Shown here: piece after piece, positions 1 to 8,781 of the stretch | Numbering within the stretch: the stretch's first letter is position 1 | How the letters are laid out: every line of letters begins with the position of its first letter | Assembly: GCA_020161755.1 (NCBI GenBank) | Contig: JAIUOS010000016.1 | Coordinates: 27,891-91,890 of the forward strand | Source: Actinomycetota bacterium | Lineage (GTDB): Bacteria; Actinomycetota; Actinomycetes; Propionibacteriales; Propionibacteriaceae | Direction: 5' to 3' | Length of the DNA stretch: 64,000 bases | Program-made: the position numbers and the translations under genes | Notes under the pieces: model-generated | Database searches by the model: none | Seen by the model: only the letters and a program-made list of their open reading frames with translations | What the model was told of the DNA's origin: nothing

Positions 1-1109
1 TGGCGCAGCAGCAGATGGTCGAGATCGCGAAGGCGTTGTCGTTCGAGGCGACGAAGGTGTTGATCATGGACGAGCCGACGGCCGCCCTGAACGATGCCGA
101 GGTCGACCAGCTGCACGAGTTGATCCGCCGGTTCATCACTCCCGAGACCGGTGTGGTGTACATCTCGCACCGGATGGCGGAGCTGAAGCGGATCGCGGAC
201 CGGATCACGGTGATCCGTGACGGCCACTACATCGACACCATGCCGATGGCCGACACCAGCATGGACCAGGTCATCGCGAAGATGGTCGGGCGGGCGATCA
301 ACACCGCCGCCCGTCCCGAGAACGTCCGCACCGACCGGCCGGTCACCCTGAGCGTGACCGGACTGTCCACCAAGACCCTACTCAACGACGTCAGTTTCGA
401 GCTGTACCGCGGCGAGGTCCTCGGGTTCGCCGGCCTGATGGGGGCCGGACGCACCGAGGTCGCCCGCGCCCTGGTCGGCGCCGACCCGATCACCGCCGGC
501 CACATCACCCTGAACGGCACCCCGGTCACGATCAGCTCCCCCGCCCACGCGGCGTCCCTGGGCATCGGCTACCTGTCCGAGGACCGCAAACGCCTCGGCC
601 TGATGCTGCAACTCCCCGTCTCGCACAACATCGCGATCAGCTCGCTCAGCGGCCGGTTCTCCCGCTCGCTGTTCGTCAACGACAAAGCCGTGAAGGCAAC
701 CGCCGAGGAGTCCAGGAAGCTGCTCAGCATCAAGACCCCGTCGGTGAACCAGCTGGTCAAGTACCTGTCCGGAGGCAACCAGCAGAAGACCATCATCGCC
801 CGCTGGCTGGTCAAGGACTGCGACATCCTGATCTTCGACGAACCCACCCGCGGCATCGACGTCGGCGCCAAGGAAGAGATCTACCAACTCCTCAACAAAC
901 TCGCCGAGCAGGGCAAGTCGATCATCATGATCAGCTCCGAACTCCCCGAGATCCTCCGCATGTCCCACCGCGTCATCGTCATGGCCGACGGACACATCAC
1001 CGGCACCCTCCCCGCCCAGGACGCCACCCAGGAAACCATCATGCGCCTCGCCACCCACCGCGACGCCACCACCGCAACCACCACAATCACCGAGGAAGCA
1101 GGACACTGA
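1..1109 (+). CDS. Sugar ABC transporter ATPase, CUT2/RbsA type (5' end cut off)
   Basis: The frame is already open at the window edge, so the first part of the protein is missing; about 368 residues are visible. It is the ATPase of a ribose/galactose-type (CUT2) sugar importer, which has two nucleotide-binding domains in one chain. The visible part begins in the signature region of domain one (AQQQMVEIAKAL) with Walker B VLIMDEPTAAL just after it. Domain two shows the P-loop GLMGAGRTE near residue 145, the signature LSGGNQQK near 255 and Walker B ILIFDEPTRGID near 275. The stop overlaps the permease start by one base (TGATG), so the two are probably translated together. The substrate cannot be read from the ATPase; neighbouring kinase and isomerase genes suggest a pentose, deoxyhexose or polyol. 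Confidence 0.95.
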   Translation, partial: AQQQMVEIAKALSFEATKVLIMDEPTAALNDAEVDQLHELIRRFITPETGVVYISHRMAELKRIADRITVIRDGHYIDTMPMADTSMDQVIAKMVGRAINTAARPENVRTDRPVTLSVTGLSTKTLLNDVSFELYRGEVLGFAGLMGAGRTEVARALVGADPITAGHITLNGTPVTISSPAHAASLGIGYLSEDRKRLGLMLQLPVSHNIAISSLSGRFSRSLFVNDKAVKATAEESRKLLSIKTPSVNQLVKYLSGGNQQKTIIARWLVKDCDILIFDEPTRGIDVGAKEEIYQLLNKLAEQGKSIIMISSELPEILRMSHRVIVMADGHITGTLPAQDATQETIMRLATHRDATTATTTITEEAGH

Positions 1110-2128
1110 TGTCGAGCGAACCCACTGCCGCCGCGCCCGCGGCACCCACCGTGGTGAAGGGCGGGTCCTGGCGGGAGCGCGTCCAGCAGCTGATGGCGCT
1201 GGCCGGGCTGCTGCTGATCTTCCTGGTCTTCTCGGTCGCGAGCCCGCAGATCTTCCCCGGCTATTCCAACGTCACCACGATCCTGTTCTCCACGACCGTG
1301 GTCGGGCTGCTCGCCCTCGCCGCGACCCTGGTGATCATCTCCAGCGGCATCGACCTGTCGGTCGGCACCGCGATGACCCTGTCGGCGGTCATGTCGGCCA
1401 CGTTCATCGTGAACTGGCACCTGCCGGTGTGGCTCGGCATCATCGCGACGATCCTCTTCGGCGGGCTGATCGGCCTGATCAACGGCTTCAACGTGGCGAT
1501 CCTCGGGCTGCCGCCGTTCATCGCGACGCTGGCCATGATGCTGGTCGCCCAGGGCCTCGCGCTGGTCATCTCCAACGCGCGTCCGATCTACTTCGACACC
1601 ACCGAGCACGCCGGCTACATCTGGCTCTCCACCGGCAGCATCATCCCCGGCACCCGGTTCCCCAACGCCGTCCTGGTGCTGGCCCTCGCCGCGGTGGTGG
1701 CCTTCGTCCTGCTCAACAAGACCCTGCTCGGCCGCTACGACATCTCGATCGGCAGCAACGAGGAGGCCACCGCGCTGTCCGGCATCAACACCAAGAAGTG
1801 GCTGATGATCATCTACGCCGTGGCCGGCCTCTTCGTCGGCCTCGCCGCGATCATGATCTCGGCCCGGCTGGGGTCGGCCCAGCCGGCCACCGGCGCCGGC
1901 TACGAGCTCCAGGCGATCGCTGCGGTGGTGATCGGCGGCACGTCACTGTCGGGCGGCAAGGGCACCATCGTCGGCACCGTGATCGGCGCCCTGATCATCG
2001 CCGTGATCAACAACGGCCTCCAGATCCTGTCGGTCCGCCAGGAATGGCAGAACGTCATCCTCGGCCTCGTCATCCTCGTCGTCGTCTACATCGACCAGGC
2101 CCGCGCCAAGCGCGCCGCCACCACCTGA
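1109..2128 (+). CDS. Sugar ABC transporter permease, CUT2/RbsC type
   Basis: This 339-residue, strongly hydrophobic protein is the membrane channel of the importer. It has the layout of RbsC-family permeases: a short charged N-terminus, a first membrane segment near residues 30-50, several more helices, and the conserved stretch AAVVIGGTSLSGGKGT near residue 270 that marks the family. The frame ends with a basic cytoplasmic tail (DQARAKRAATT). It starts inside the TGATG overlap with the ATPase gene and is followed 75 bases later by the binding protein. No alternative function is likely; only the substrate is unknown. Confidence 0.94.
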   Translation: MSSEPTAAAPAAPTVVKGGSWRERVQQLMALAGLLLIFLVFSVASPQIFPGYSNVTTILFSTTVVGLLALAATLVIISSGIDLSVGTAMTLSAVMSATFIVNWHLPVWLGIIATILFGGLIGLINGFNVAILGLPPFIATLAMMLVAQGLALVISNARPIYFDTTEHAGYIWLSTGSIIPGTRFPNAVLVLALAAVVAFVLLNKTLLGRYDISIGSNEEATALSGINTKKWLMIIYAVAGLFVGLAAIMISARLGSAQPATGAGYELQAIAAVVIGGTSLSGGKGTIVGTVIGALIIAVINNGLQILSVRQEWQNVILGLVILVVVYIDQARAKRAATT

Positions 2129-2203
2129 CCCACCCCACACCACAGTCCCCACCCTCACCACCACCACCCGAACTCCCGCAACAGAACCAACGAAGGAGAA
2201 ACA

Positions 2204-3196
2204 ATGCGGAAGATTTCAATCGGCCTCGCCGCGCTCGGCGTCGCGGCCTCGCTGACCCTGGCGGCCTGCTCCTCAGGCACTCCGGCCGCCAGCGGTACCG
2301 CCGGGGGCACCGCGTCCTCGGGCGAGAAGCCCTACATCGCGATCGTCTCCAAGGGCTTCCAGCACCAGTTCTGGCAGGCTGTGAAGAAGGGTGCCGAGCA
2401 GCAGGCCGCGAAGGACGGCGTGACCATCACCTTCGAGGGTCCCGCCACCGAGGCCGAGGTCGAGGCCCAGATGAACATGCTGACCGCTGCGCTGGCGAAG
2501 AAGCCGGCCGCGCTCGGCTTCGCCGCCCTCGACAGCAAGGCCGCCGCCCCGGTCCTGCAGCAGTTCAAGGACGCGAACATCCCGGTCGTCGCCTTCGACT
2601 CCGGCGTCGACTCCGACATCCCGGTCACCACCGCCGCGACCGACAACAAGGCCGCTGCCGGTGAGGCCGCCAAGCACATGTGCGAGCTGATCGGCGGGGC
2701 CGGCACCGTGGGCGTCATGGTGCACGACCAGACCTCCCGCACCGGCCAGGACCGTCGTGACGGCTTCCTGGACGGCATGAAGGCCAACTGCCCGTCGGTC
2801 AAGGTGCTCGACCCGCAGTACGGCAAGGGCGACCCGAACGTCAGCGCCGACATCGCGTCCTCGATCATCGAGGCCAACCCCGACCTCAAGGGCATCTTCC
2901 TGGCCAACGAGGGCACCGCGATCGGCGGCATCAAGGCCACCAAGGAGAAGAACATGGTCGGCAAGATCGTGCTGATCGGCTTCGACTCCGGCAAGGACCA
3001 GATCGACGCCATCAACGACGGCACGATGGCCGGCGCCATCACCCAGAACCCGGTCGGCATCGGCGAGCAGGTTGTCGCCGCTGCGGTGAAGACCCTGCAC
3101 GGCGAGACCGTGCCGAAGGTCATCGACACCGGCTACTACTGGTACGACAAGACCAACATCAACGACGCGAAGATCCAGGCCGTCCTGTACCAGTGA
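2204..3196 (+). CDS. Sugar-binding lipoprotein, periplasmic-binding-protein-1 (RbsB-like) family
   Basis: This is the extracellular solute receptor of the importer, 330 residues. The first 22 residues form a lipoprotein signal ending in the lipobox LAAC, so the mature protein is anchored by Cys22 to the outer face of the membrane. A low-complexity Ser/Gly/Thr linker follows, then a type-1 periplasmic-binding fold beginning YIAIVSKGFQHQFWQAVKKG, typical of ribose-, xylose- and AI-2-binding proteins. AAGGAG lies just upstream of the ATG. The gene order ATPase-permease-receptor is complete. A strong hairpin immediately downstream may cap this transcript. Confidence 0.94.
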   Translation: MRKISIGLAALGVAASLTLAACSSGTPAASGTAGGTASSGEKPYIAIVSKGFQHQFWQAVKKGAEQQAAKDGVTITFEGPATEAEVEAQMNMLTAALAKKPAALGFAALDSKAAAPVLQQFKDANIPVVAFDSGVDSDIPVTTAATDNKAAAGEAAKHMCELIGGAGTVGVMVHDQTSRTGQDRRDGFLDGMKANCPSVKVLDPQYGKGDPNVSADIASSIIEANPDLKGIFLANEGTAIGGIKATKEKNMVGKIVLIGFDSGKDQIDAINDGTMAGAITQNPVGIGEQVVAAAVKTLHGETVPKVIDTGYYWYDKTNINDAKIQAVLYQ

Positions 3197-3227
3197 GTCG
3201 CTGAACGGTTAGTCTCTGCCCACTACA

Positions 3228-3259
3228 GGGGGGCGGCACCCGCCCGGGTGCCGCCCCCC
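3228..3259. terminator. Perfect 14-bp GC hairpin between receptor and kinase genes
   Basis: Bases 3228-3241 and 3246-3259 are exact reverse complements, leaving a four-base loop. There is no run of T after it, so it is either an unusual terminator or a processing/stability hairpin that limits read-through from the abundant receptor gene into the kinase gene. The right arm overlaps a possible GTG start at 3248, which argues for the kinase starting at 3281 instead. Confidence 0.6.
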
Positions 3260-3280
3260 GACCTCCCCCGGAAGCCAACC

Positions 3281-4768
3281 ATGCTGATCGCGCACGACCT
3301 GGGCACCTCGGGCAACAAGGCGTCCCTGCACAGCACGGACGGGGCCTGTCTGGCCACCGCCACGGCCTCCTACCCCACCCGCTACGCCGCGGACACGACC
3401 AGCGAGCAGGACCCCCACGACTGGTGGGCCGCGGTCGTCACCACCACCCACGAACTCCTCGCGCGCACCGGCACCCCCGGTGATCGCATCGAGGGCATCT
3501 GCATCTCCGGCCAGATGATGGGGCTGGTGCTCCTGGACGCGGACGGGGTTCCGCTGCGTCCGGCCATGATCTGGTCCGACCAGCGGGCGTCCGCCGAAGC
3601 CGCCGAACTGGGCGCACGGTTCGGCGAGGACGCCGCCTACCGGATCACCGGCAACCGGATCGCCGCCCCCTACACGCTGCCCAAGCTGATGTGGGTGCGC
3701 GCGCACGACCCTGCGGCCTACGAGCGCGCGACCGCGATCTGCGCGGCCAAGGACTACGTCAACCTGCGCCTCACCGGACGCCTCGCCACCGACCGCTCGG
3801 ACGCGTCCCACACCGGCGCCTACGACCTGGCCACGGGAGCGTGGTCGCCCGGCCTGCTGGACGCCGCCGGCGTGGACGCCGCGCTGTGGCCGGAGGTGCT
3901 CGAAGCCACCGACGTGCTCGGCACGCTCACCCCGCAGGCCGCGGACGAGCTCGGCCTGCGGGCCGGCACCCGCGTCGTCACCGGCGGCGGGGACGGGCCG
4001 ATGGCCGCGGTCGCCGCCGGCTGCGTGACCCCCGACTCCCCCGGCTACGTCTGCCTCGGCACGTCCGCCTGGTACGCGTGCACCACCACCGCGCCGTTGC
4101 TCGACCCCGAGCGCCGCACGTTCAACCTCGGCCACGTCGTCCCCGGCCTGTGGACCCCGACCGCCACCACCCAGACCGGCGCCGGTTCTCTGCAGTGGGC
4201 GGCGCAGGCGTTCGGTGACGCGCCCGCCGAGGTGAGCGAGCTGATCGCCGCGGCCGCCGGGGTGGTCGCCGCCGAGGAGGACCTGTTCTTCCTGCCCTAC
4301 CTGATCGGCGAGCGCACCCCCTGGTGGGACCCCGCAGCCTCCGGGGTGTTCGTCGGCCTCCGGATGCACCACCGGCGTCCGCACCTCACCCGCGCCGTCC
4401 TCGAGGGCGTGGGCTACAGCCTGGCGCTGTGCATGGCCCCGCTGCGCGCCGGCACCGCGGCCACCGGCGCGGTCGACGTGATCGGCGGCGGGGCGGCCAG
4501 CGACACCTGGCTGTCGCTGCTGGCCGACATCTGGGGCGTGCCGGTCCGGCGACGCTCGGTGACCAGCCAGGCGAACAGCCTCGGCGCCGCGGTGACCGGA
4601 CTCGTGGGACTGGGGTTCGCAGAGTTCTCGCTGGCCCCTACGCTCTCCACCGTGGAGGCAGAGTTCGAACCGGGAGCGGACGCCGGGGCGCAACCCGCCC
4701 GCCTCGCCCGGTTCGCCGACGCCTACCGGGCGCTGCGGCCGTGGTTCGCCCGGGAGGCGGTCCGATGA
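3281..4768 (+). CDS. FGGY-family carbohydrate kinase (xylulokinase-like)
   Basis: A 495-residue cytosolic sugar kinase that would phosphorylate the sugar brought in by the upstream transporter, or a ketose made from it. The N-terminus LIAHDLGTSGNKASL is the FGGY phosphate-1 motif, ISGQMMGLVLLD and WSDQRA follow as in xylulokinases, and the C-terminal half has the ATP-domain motifs GGGDGPMAAVAAG and VIGGGAASDTWLSLLADI. An in-frame GTG at 3248 exists but lies in the hairpin arm and adds residues without similarity to the family, so I chose the ATG at 3281. The gene overlaps the next regulator by four bases (ATGA). FGGY substrate specificity cannot be assigned by eye; xylulose, ribulose and related ketoses are all possible. 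Confidence 0.88.
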   Translation: MLIAHDLGTSGNKASLHSTDGACLATATASYPTRYAADTTSEQDPHDWWAAVVTTTHELLARTGTPGDRIEGICISGQMMGLVLLDADGVPLRPAMIWSDQRASAEAAELGARFGEDAAYRITGNRIAAPYTLPKLMWVRAHDPAAYERATAICAAKDYVNLRLTGRLATDRSDASHTGAYDLATGAWSPGLLDAAGVDAALWPEVLEATDVLGTLTPQAADELGLRAGTRVVTGGGDGPMAAVAAGCVTPDSPGYVCLGTSAWYACTTTAPLLDPERRTFNLGHVVPGLWTPTATTQTGAGSLQWAAQAFGDAPAEVSELIAAAAGVVAAEEDLFFLPYLIGERTPWWDPAASGVFVGLRMHHRRPHLTRAVLEGVGYSLALCMAPLRAGTAATGAVDVIGGGAASDTWLSLLADIWGVPVRRRSVTSQANSLGAAVTGLVGLGFAEFSLAPTLSTVEAEFEPGADAGAQPARLARFADAYRALRPWFAREAVR

Positions 4769-5781
4769 TGGTCACGATCTACGACGTCGCCGCCAAGGCC
4801 GGGGTGTCCCCGGCCACCGTCTCGCGGGTCTTCAACGGCATCAAGGTGACGCCCGAGCGCGCCGAGGCGGTGCGACAGGCGGCCGAGGAGCTCGGCTTCG
4901 TCCCCAACCGCAACGCCCGCCGCCTGCGCACCAGCTCATCGGAGATCATCGCGATGATGGTGCCCGACATCGAGAACCCGTTCTTCACGGTGATGACCCG
5001 CGCGGTCGAGGACGTCGCCAGGGCGCAGGGCTACTCAGTCATGCTCTGCAACACCGACGAGGACCCGACCCGCGAACAGGAGTACCTGCGGGTGGCGGTG
5101 AGCGACCCGGTGGCCGGCGTCATCATGGTGCCGAGCAGCCGCACCACCAGCCTGCAACTCGCCCAGGAGCGCGGCGTGCCGGTGGTGTGCGTCGACCGAC
5201 ACGCGCCCGGCAACGCGGTCGACGCCGTGGTGGCCGACAACATCGGGGGCGCGATCGCGGGGACGAAGATCCTGCTGGAGTCGGGCTACCGGCGAATCGG
5301 GTGCGTGAGCGGGCCCGAACGCGTCGAGACCGCCGAGGACCGTGCGACCGGCTGGCGGCGGGCGATCGAGGAGGCCACCGGCAGCACCCCCGACCCCTCG
5401 CTGCTGAAGCGGGTCGAGTTCACCATCGCCGGCGGCGAGCAGGCCACCCGGGAACTGCTCGCCCTGCCCGAGCCGCCGGACGCGATCTTCGCCGCCAACA
5501 ACAAGCTGTCCACCGGTGTGATCCGGGTGCTCTCCGAGCGCGGCATCCTGCCCCCGACCACCGGGCTGATGGCGTTCGGCGGCCTGCCGCTGGTACTGCT
5601 CGCCCCGCTCGGGATCAAGGTCACCCACCTGCCCGCGCGCGAACTCGGCCGACGCGCGGCCAACATGCTGCTGGAGCGCATCGCGGGGCTGGACGTGCCC
5701 GCCCGCGACATCGTGCTGCCGGTCGTGATCAGCGACGAGGCGGAGGGCCTGATGCTGATCGACGGCCACGTCGAGGCCTGA
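4765..5781 (+). CDS. LacI-family transcriptional regulator
   Basis: A 338-residue repressor-type protein. Residues 2-50 are the LacI helix-turn-helix (VTIYDVAAKAGVSPATVSRV) plus hinge helix, and the rest is a periplasmic-binding-like effector domain beginning IIAMMVPDIENPFF. The ATG at 4765 overlaps the kinase stop (ATGA) and has GGAGG seven bases upstream inside the kinase gene; a second ATG at 4768 is equally in frame. Its position as the last gene of the transporter-kinase operon suggests it controls that operon, but no LacI-type operator is visible in the short part of the operon upstream region present here. Confidence 0.94.
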   Translation: MMVTIYDVAAKAGVSPATVSRVFNGIKVTPERAEAVRQAAEELGFVPNRNARRLRTSSSEIIAMMVPDIENPFFTVMTRAVEDVARAQGYSVMLCNTDEDPTREQEYLRVAVSDPVAGVIMVPSSRTTSLQLAQERGVPVVCVDRHAPGNAVDAVVADNIGGAIAGTKILLESGYRRIGCVSGPERVETAEDRATGWRRAIEEATGSTPDPSLLKRVEFTIAGGEQATRELLALPEPPDAIFAANNKLSTGVIRVLSERGILPPTTGLMAFGGLPLVLLAPLGIKVTHLPARELGRRAANMLLERIAGLDVPARDIVLPVVISDEAEGLMLIDGHVEA

Positions 5782-5787
5782 GGGCGA

Positions 5788-6624
5788 TCAGGACGGCTCC
5801 CCGTAGAGCCGGAGCAGCCGGGCCACTTCCGCCGCCACGGCGGCACGGGCGGGCCGCAGCCAGGCCCGGGAGTCGACCAGGGCCGGGTCGGCGCCGAGCG
5901 CGTCGCGGACCGCGCCGGTGAACACCTTGTTCAGGTGGGTGGACACGTTGATCTTGGTCATGCCCGCCGCGATCGCGCCGCGCATGCCCGCGTCCGACAC
6001 CCCGGACGAGCCGTGCAGCACCAGCGGGACGTCGACCGCCGCGGCGATCGCCCGGATCAGGCCCTCGTCGAGGCGGGCGTCCCGGGTGGTCATCGCGTGC
6101 GAGGAGCCGACCGCGACGGCCAGCAGGTCGACGCCGGTGTCGGCGACGAACGCGGCCGCGTCCGCCGGGTCGGTGCGGGCGGACGGGTCGTGCACGCCAT
6201 TCTTGCCGCCGACCTCGCCCAGCTCGGCCTCCACGTCCACCCCCGCCGCGTGGCACAGCTCGACGACCGCCCGGGTGGCCGCGCGGTTCTCGGCGTCCGG
6301 CAGCTTCGAGCCGTCGTACATCACCGAGGTGATGCCGAGGTCGACCGCCTCCCGGATCAGGTCGACGTCCTCGGCGTGGTCGAGGTGGACGGCCGTGGGC
6401 GCGGGGCAGTCCCGGGCGATCGCGAGGGTGGCGAGGCAGAGCGGGGCGAGGGCGCCGTGGTACTTCACGGCGTTCTCCGAGATCTGGAACACCACCGGCA
6501 GCCCGGTCGCGGCGGCGGCGTCCGCGAACGCGGTGGCGTGCTCGAGGTGGATCACGTTGAACGCGCCGAGCCCCACCCGGCGGGTGCGGGCGTCGCGGGC
6601 GAGTTCGCGCAGCGGCGTCAGCAT
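5788..6624 (-). CDS. Class II ketose-bisphosphate aldolase (GatY/KbaY/Fba family)
   Basis: A 278-residue zinc aldolase that cleaves a ketose-1,6-bisphosphate (tagatose- or fructose-type) to dihydroxyacetone phosphate and glyceraldehyde 3-phosphate. Family motifs are clear: LGAFNVIHLEH at the start, the zinc/catalytic region AVHLDHAEDVD near residue 80, AELGEVGGK near 135, a further zinc His in VGSSHAMTT near 178, and VLHGSSGVSD with NVSTHLNKVF at the phosphate-binding end. The length fits GatY/KbaY better than the longer Fba of E. coli. It lies 66 bases downstream of the PfkB kinase gene on the same strand, so kinase and aldolase form a consecutive pathway. Tagatose versus fructose specificity is not decided by these motifs. 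Confidence 0.88.
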   Translation of the reverse strand: MLTPLRELARDARTRRVGLGAFNVIHLEHATAFADAAAATGLPVVFQISENAVKYHGALAPLCLATLAIARDCPAPTAVHLDHAEDVDLIREAVDLGITSVMYDGSKLPDAENRAATRAVVELCHAAGVDVEAELGEVGGKNGVHDPSARTDPADAAAFVADTGVDLLAVAVGSSHAMTTRDARLDEGLIRAIAAAVDVPLVLHGSSGVSDAGMRGAIAAGMTKINVSTHLNKVFTGAVRDALGADPALVDSRAWLRPARAAVAAEVARLLRLYGEPS

Positions 6625-6690
6625 GCGCGGGTCGGGTCGGTCGGACGGGTCATCGGGATCCTCCTGGGTTCTGGTTCGCCGCGCAGCGCG

Positions 6691-7617
6691 TCACAGCGCG
6701 GTGGTGGTCGTGGTCAGGGTGTCGGCGTAGGCCGGGTCGAACCGGCCGGTCTCGGGGTGGGCCGCGGCGGCGGCGGACACCCGGACGCCCAGCGCGAGCG
6801 CCCCGGGCAGGTCGAGCCCGCCGGCCAGCCCGGACGCGATGCCGCCGACCAGCACGTCGCCGCAGCCGACCGGGTTGACCGCCACCACCCGCGGGGCCCG
6901 GACGCGCACGCCGGCACCGTCGGGTCCGACGGCGAGGGCGCCGTCCGCGCCGAGGGAGACCACCACCCACTCGGGGCCCTGGTCGCGGAGGGCCCTGGCC
7001 GCCCCGATCACGCTGTCGAGGTCGGGCAGGGCGTGGCCGGCCAGGGCGGCCAGCTCTTCCCGGTTCGGCTTCACCACGGTCGGGCGGGCGGTGATCCCGG
7101 CGGCCAGCAACGCGCCGCTGGTGTCGAGCACCACCGGGCGTCCGCGCTCGCGCGCCGCCGCGACCAGCGGGGCGTACACGTCGGGCGGGCACCCGCCGGG
7201 CGCGCTGCCGGACAGGGTGACCACTTCGACGTCGTCCAGCAGCTCGCCCAGCCGCGCGGCGAGCCGGCCCAGGTCGTCCGCCGTGACGGTGACGCCGGGT
7301 TCGAGGAACTCGGTGGAGTTCCCGTCCGCGTCGATCAGGTTGATGCAGGTGCGGCTCTCCCCGGCCACCCGGACGAAGCCGTCCTCGATGCCGTCGGCGG
7401 CGATGCCCGCGGTGATGAACTCCCCGGAGAAGCCGGCCACGAAGCCGGTGGCGACCACGCGCTGGCCGCACAGCCGCGCCCCGCGCGCGACGTTGAGGCC
7501 CTTGCCGCCCGCGCTGGCGAGCACCCGTTGCACGCGCTGCACCTCGCCGACGGCGACCCGGGCCACGTCGTAGCGCTTGTCGATCGCCGCGTTCAGCGTG
7601 ACGGTGAGGACGGTCAC
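6691..7617 (-). CDS. PfkB-family ketose-phosphate kinase (LacC/FruK-like)
   Basis: A 308-residue sugar kinase of the tagatose-6-phosphate / 1-phosphofructokinase subgroup. It begins VTVLTVTLNAAIDKRYDV, carries the glycine-rich substrate motif GGKGLNVARGA near residue 38 and the C-terminal anion-hole/catalytic motif NPVGCGDVLVGG near 247, where the usual GAGD is GCGD with the catalytic Asp kept. The GTG start at 7617 is set by a four-base overlap (GTGA) with the stop of the upstream lacI gene; the frame remains open further upstream but that part is antisense-type sequence inside lacI. With the aldolase downstream it would make and cleave a ketose bisphosphate. A separate fruK is present at 30 kb, so this copy probably serves another ketose. 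Confidence 0.86.
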   Translation of the reverse strand: MTVLTVTLNAAIDKRYDVARVAVGEVQRVQRVLASAGGKGLNVARGARLCGQRVVATGFVAGFSGEFITAGIAADGIEDGFVRVAGESRTCINLIDADGNSTEFLEPGVTVTADDLGRLAARLGELLDDVEVVTLSGSAPGGCPPDVYAPLVAAARERGRPVVLDTSGALLAAGITARPTVVKPNREELAALAGHALPDLDSVIGAARALRDQGPEWVVVSLGADGALAVGPDGAGVRVRAPRVVAVNPVGCGDVLVGGIASGLAGGLDLPGALALGVRVSAAAAAHPETGRFDPAYADTLTTTTTAL

Positions 7618-8624
7618 GACAGGCCCCTCTCGTAGGTGGACGCCTCGCCGACGACGAGGTCGGCGCGCAGCACGGCGGTCTCGGGCGGACGCTCCGCGTC
7701 CCCGGACAGCCGCGCCAGGATCAGTTCGACCGCCCGCGCAGCGATCTCGTCGACCGGCTGCACCACGAAGGACGGACGCGGCCGAATCACCCGGGCGAGG
7801 TCGAGGTGGTCGAACCCGACGAACGCGGGTGTCACCTCGCCGGCCAGCTCGTTCAGCGCGATCGTCGCGCCGAGGGTGAACTCGTAGTTGCCGCACACGA
7901 CCGCGGTCGGCGGACTCGCCAGCCGCATCAGCCGACGCATCCCGTCGAAGCCGCCCTCGATCGTCACCGGCAGCGGCAGCACGTGCTCCGGCCGCGGCGG
8001 CCGTCCGGTCCGGCGGGCCACCGCCTCGGCGAATCCCAGCCGGCGCTCACGCATCGTGTACCAGGAGTCGGGGCCGGTGAGCAGCGCGATCGCGGTGTGT
8101 CCGGCGTCGGCGAGCAGGTCGACCGCAGCGGCGACGGCCGCGCGGTTGTCGATGACCACGGCGTCGGTGCCCGCGCCCGCCACCGGCCGGTCGACGGCCA
8201 CGACGGGGACGCCGCGCGCGGCCGCGTCCGCCAGCGCGGGGACGTCCGACCCGACCGGGACGATCACCAGCCCGTCCACCATCTTGCCGAGCAGGAAGTG
8301 GATGGCCTCGTCCTCGGCCTCGGCGCTGCCACGGGAGTCGCAGATGATCGTGCCGTAGCCGGCGTCGCGGAGCCGCTCCTCCATGGCCGAGACGATCGTG
8401 GTGTTGAAGGTGCGGTTCAGCTCGTCCAGCACGATGCCCAGGGTCATCGAGCGACGGCTGCGAAGCCCACGGGCGACGTCGTTCACGCGGTAGCCCAGCT
8501 CGGCGACGGCTTCCTCGATGCGCTCGCGGTTCGCGGCCAGGACGTTGCCGCCGTTGAAGTGCTTGGAGATGGTCGCCAGGGACAGGCCGGTCACGCGCCG
8601 GATGTCCTTGTAGGTGGCTGCCAC
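7614..8624 (-). CDS. LacI-family transcriptional regulator
   Basis: A 336-residue LacI-type regulator: helix-turn-helix at the N-terminus (ATYKDIRRVTGLSLATISKH), hinge region around RGLRSRRSMTLGIV, and a sugar-binding effector domain with a Phe/Asp-rich C-terminal half (AFVGFDHLDLARVIRPRP). It starts with GTG at 8624 and is the first gene of a minus-strand operon lacI-pfkB-aldolase. A 14-bp perfect palindrome at 8645-8658 lies between its promoter and its start, as expected for autoregulation, and related sites control the divergent kinase gene at 8782. Confidence 0.93.
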   Translation of the reverse strand: MAATYKDIRRVTGLSLATISKHFNGGNVLAANRERIEEAVAELGYRVNDVARGLRSRRSMTLGIVLDELNRTFNTTIVSAMEERLRDAGYGTIICDSRGSAEAEDEAIHFLLGKMVDGLVIVPVGSDVPALADAAARGVPVVAVDRPVAGAGTDAVVIDNRAAVAAAVDLLADAGHTAIALLTGPDSWYTMRERRLGFAEAVARRTGRPPRPEHVLPLPVTIEGGFDGMRRLMRLASPPTAVVCGNYEFTLGATIALNELAGEVTPAFVGFDHLDLARVIRPRPSFVVQPVDEIAARAVELILARLSGDAERPPETAVLRADLVVGEASTYERGLS

Positions 8625-8644
8625 CCTGGCCCTCGACTCCCCTG

Positions 8645-8694
8645 ACGAAACGTTTCGTGCGGACTCAGGATACCGACCCGGGCGAGGCTGTCAA
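8645..8694 (-). promoter_or_regulatory. Promoter and operator of the lacI-pfkB-aldolase operon
   Basis: On the minus strand TTGACA (8694-8689) and TATCCT (8672-8667) are separated by 16 bases, a good sigma-A-type promoter. Just downstream of the -10, ACGAAACGTTTCGT (8645-8658) is a perfect palindrome with the central CG of LacI-family operators, placed where a bound repressor would block initiation. Confidence 0.75.
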
Positions 8695-8712
8695 CGCGAG
8701 GCGAGGTTCGCA

Positions 8713-8766
8713 GAAATCGATTGCACCTCCTTCGCCGGTGGGCTACCCTGAGCAAAACGTTTCGCT
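8713..8766 (+). promoter_or_regulatory. Promoter with two LacI-type operators for the FGGY-gatD operon
   Basis: TTGCAC (8721-8726) and TACCCT (8744-8749) are exactly 17 bases apart. One operator-like site, GAAATCGATTGC (8713-8724), overlaps the -35; its 12 bases recur exactly in front of the isomerase gene at 12537-12548. A second site, AGCAAAACGTTTCGCT (8751-8766), is a palindrome with one mismatch immediately after the -10 and resembles the site at 8645-8658. Confidence 0.72.
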
Positions 8767-8781
8767 CTGTGAGGAGGGCAC

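Noticed and set aside
5788..6624. Aldolase considered as the missing L-rhamnulose- or L-fuculose-1-phosphate aldolase
   Set aside because: Its motifs (HLDHAED, HGSSGVSD, NVSTHLNK) are those of class II ketose-bisphosphate aldolases, not of RhaD/FucA.
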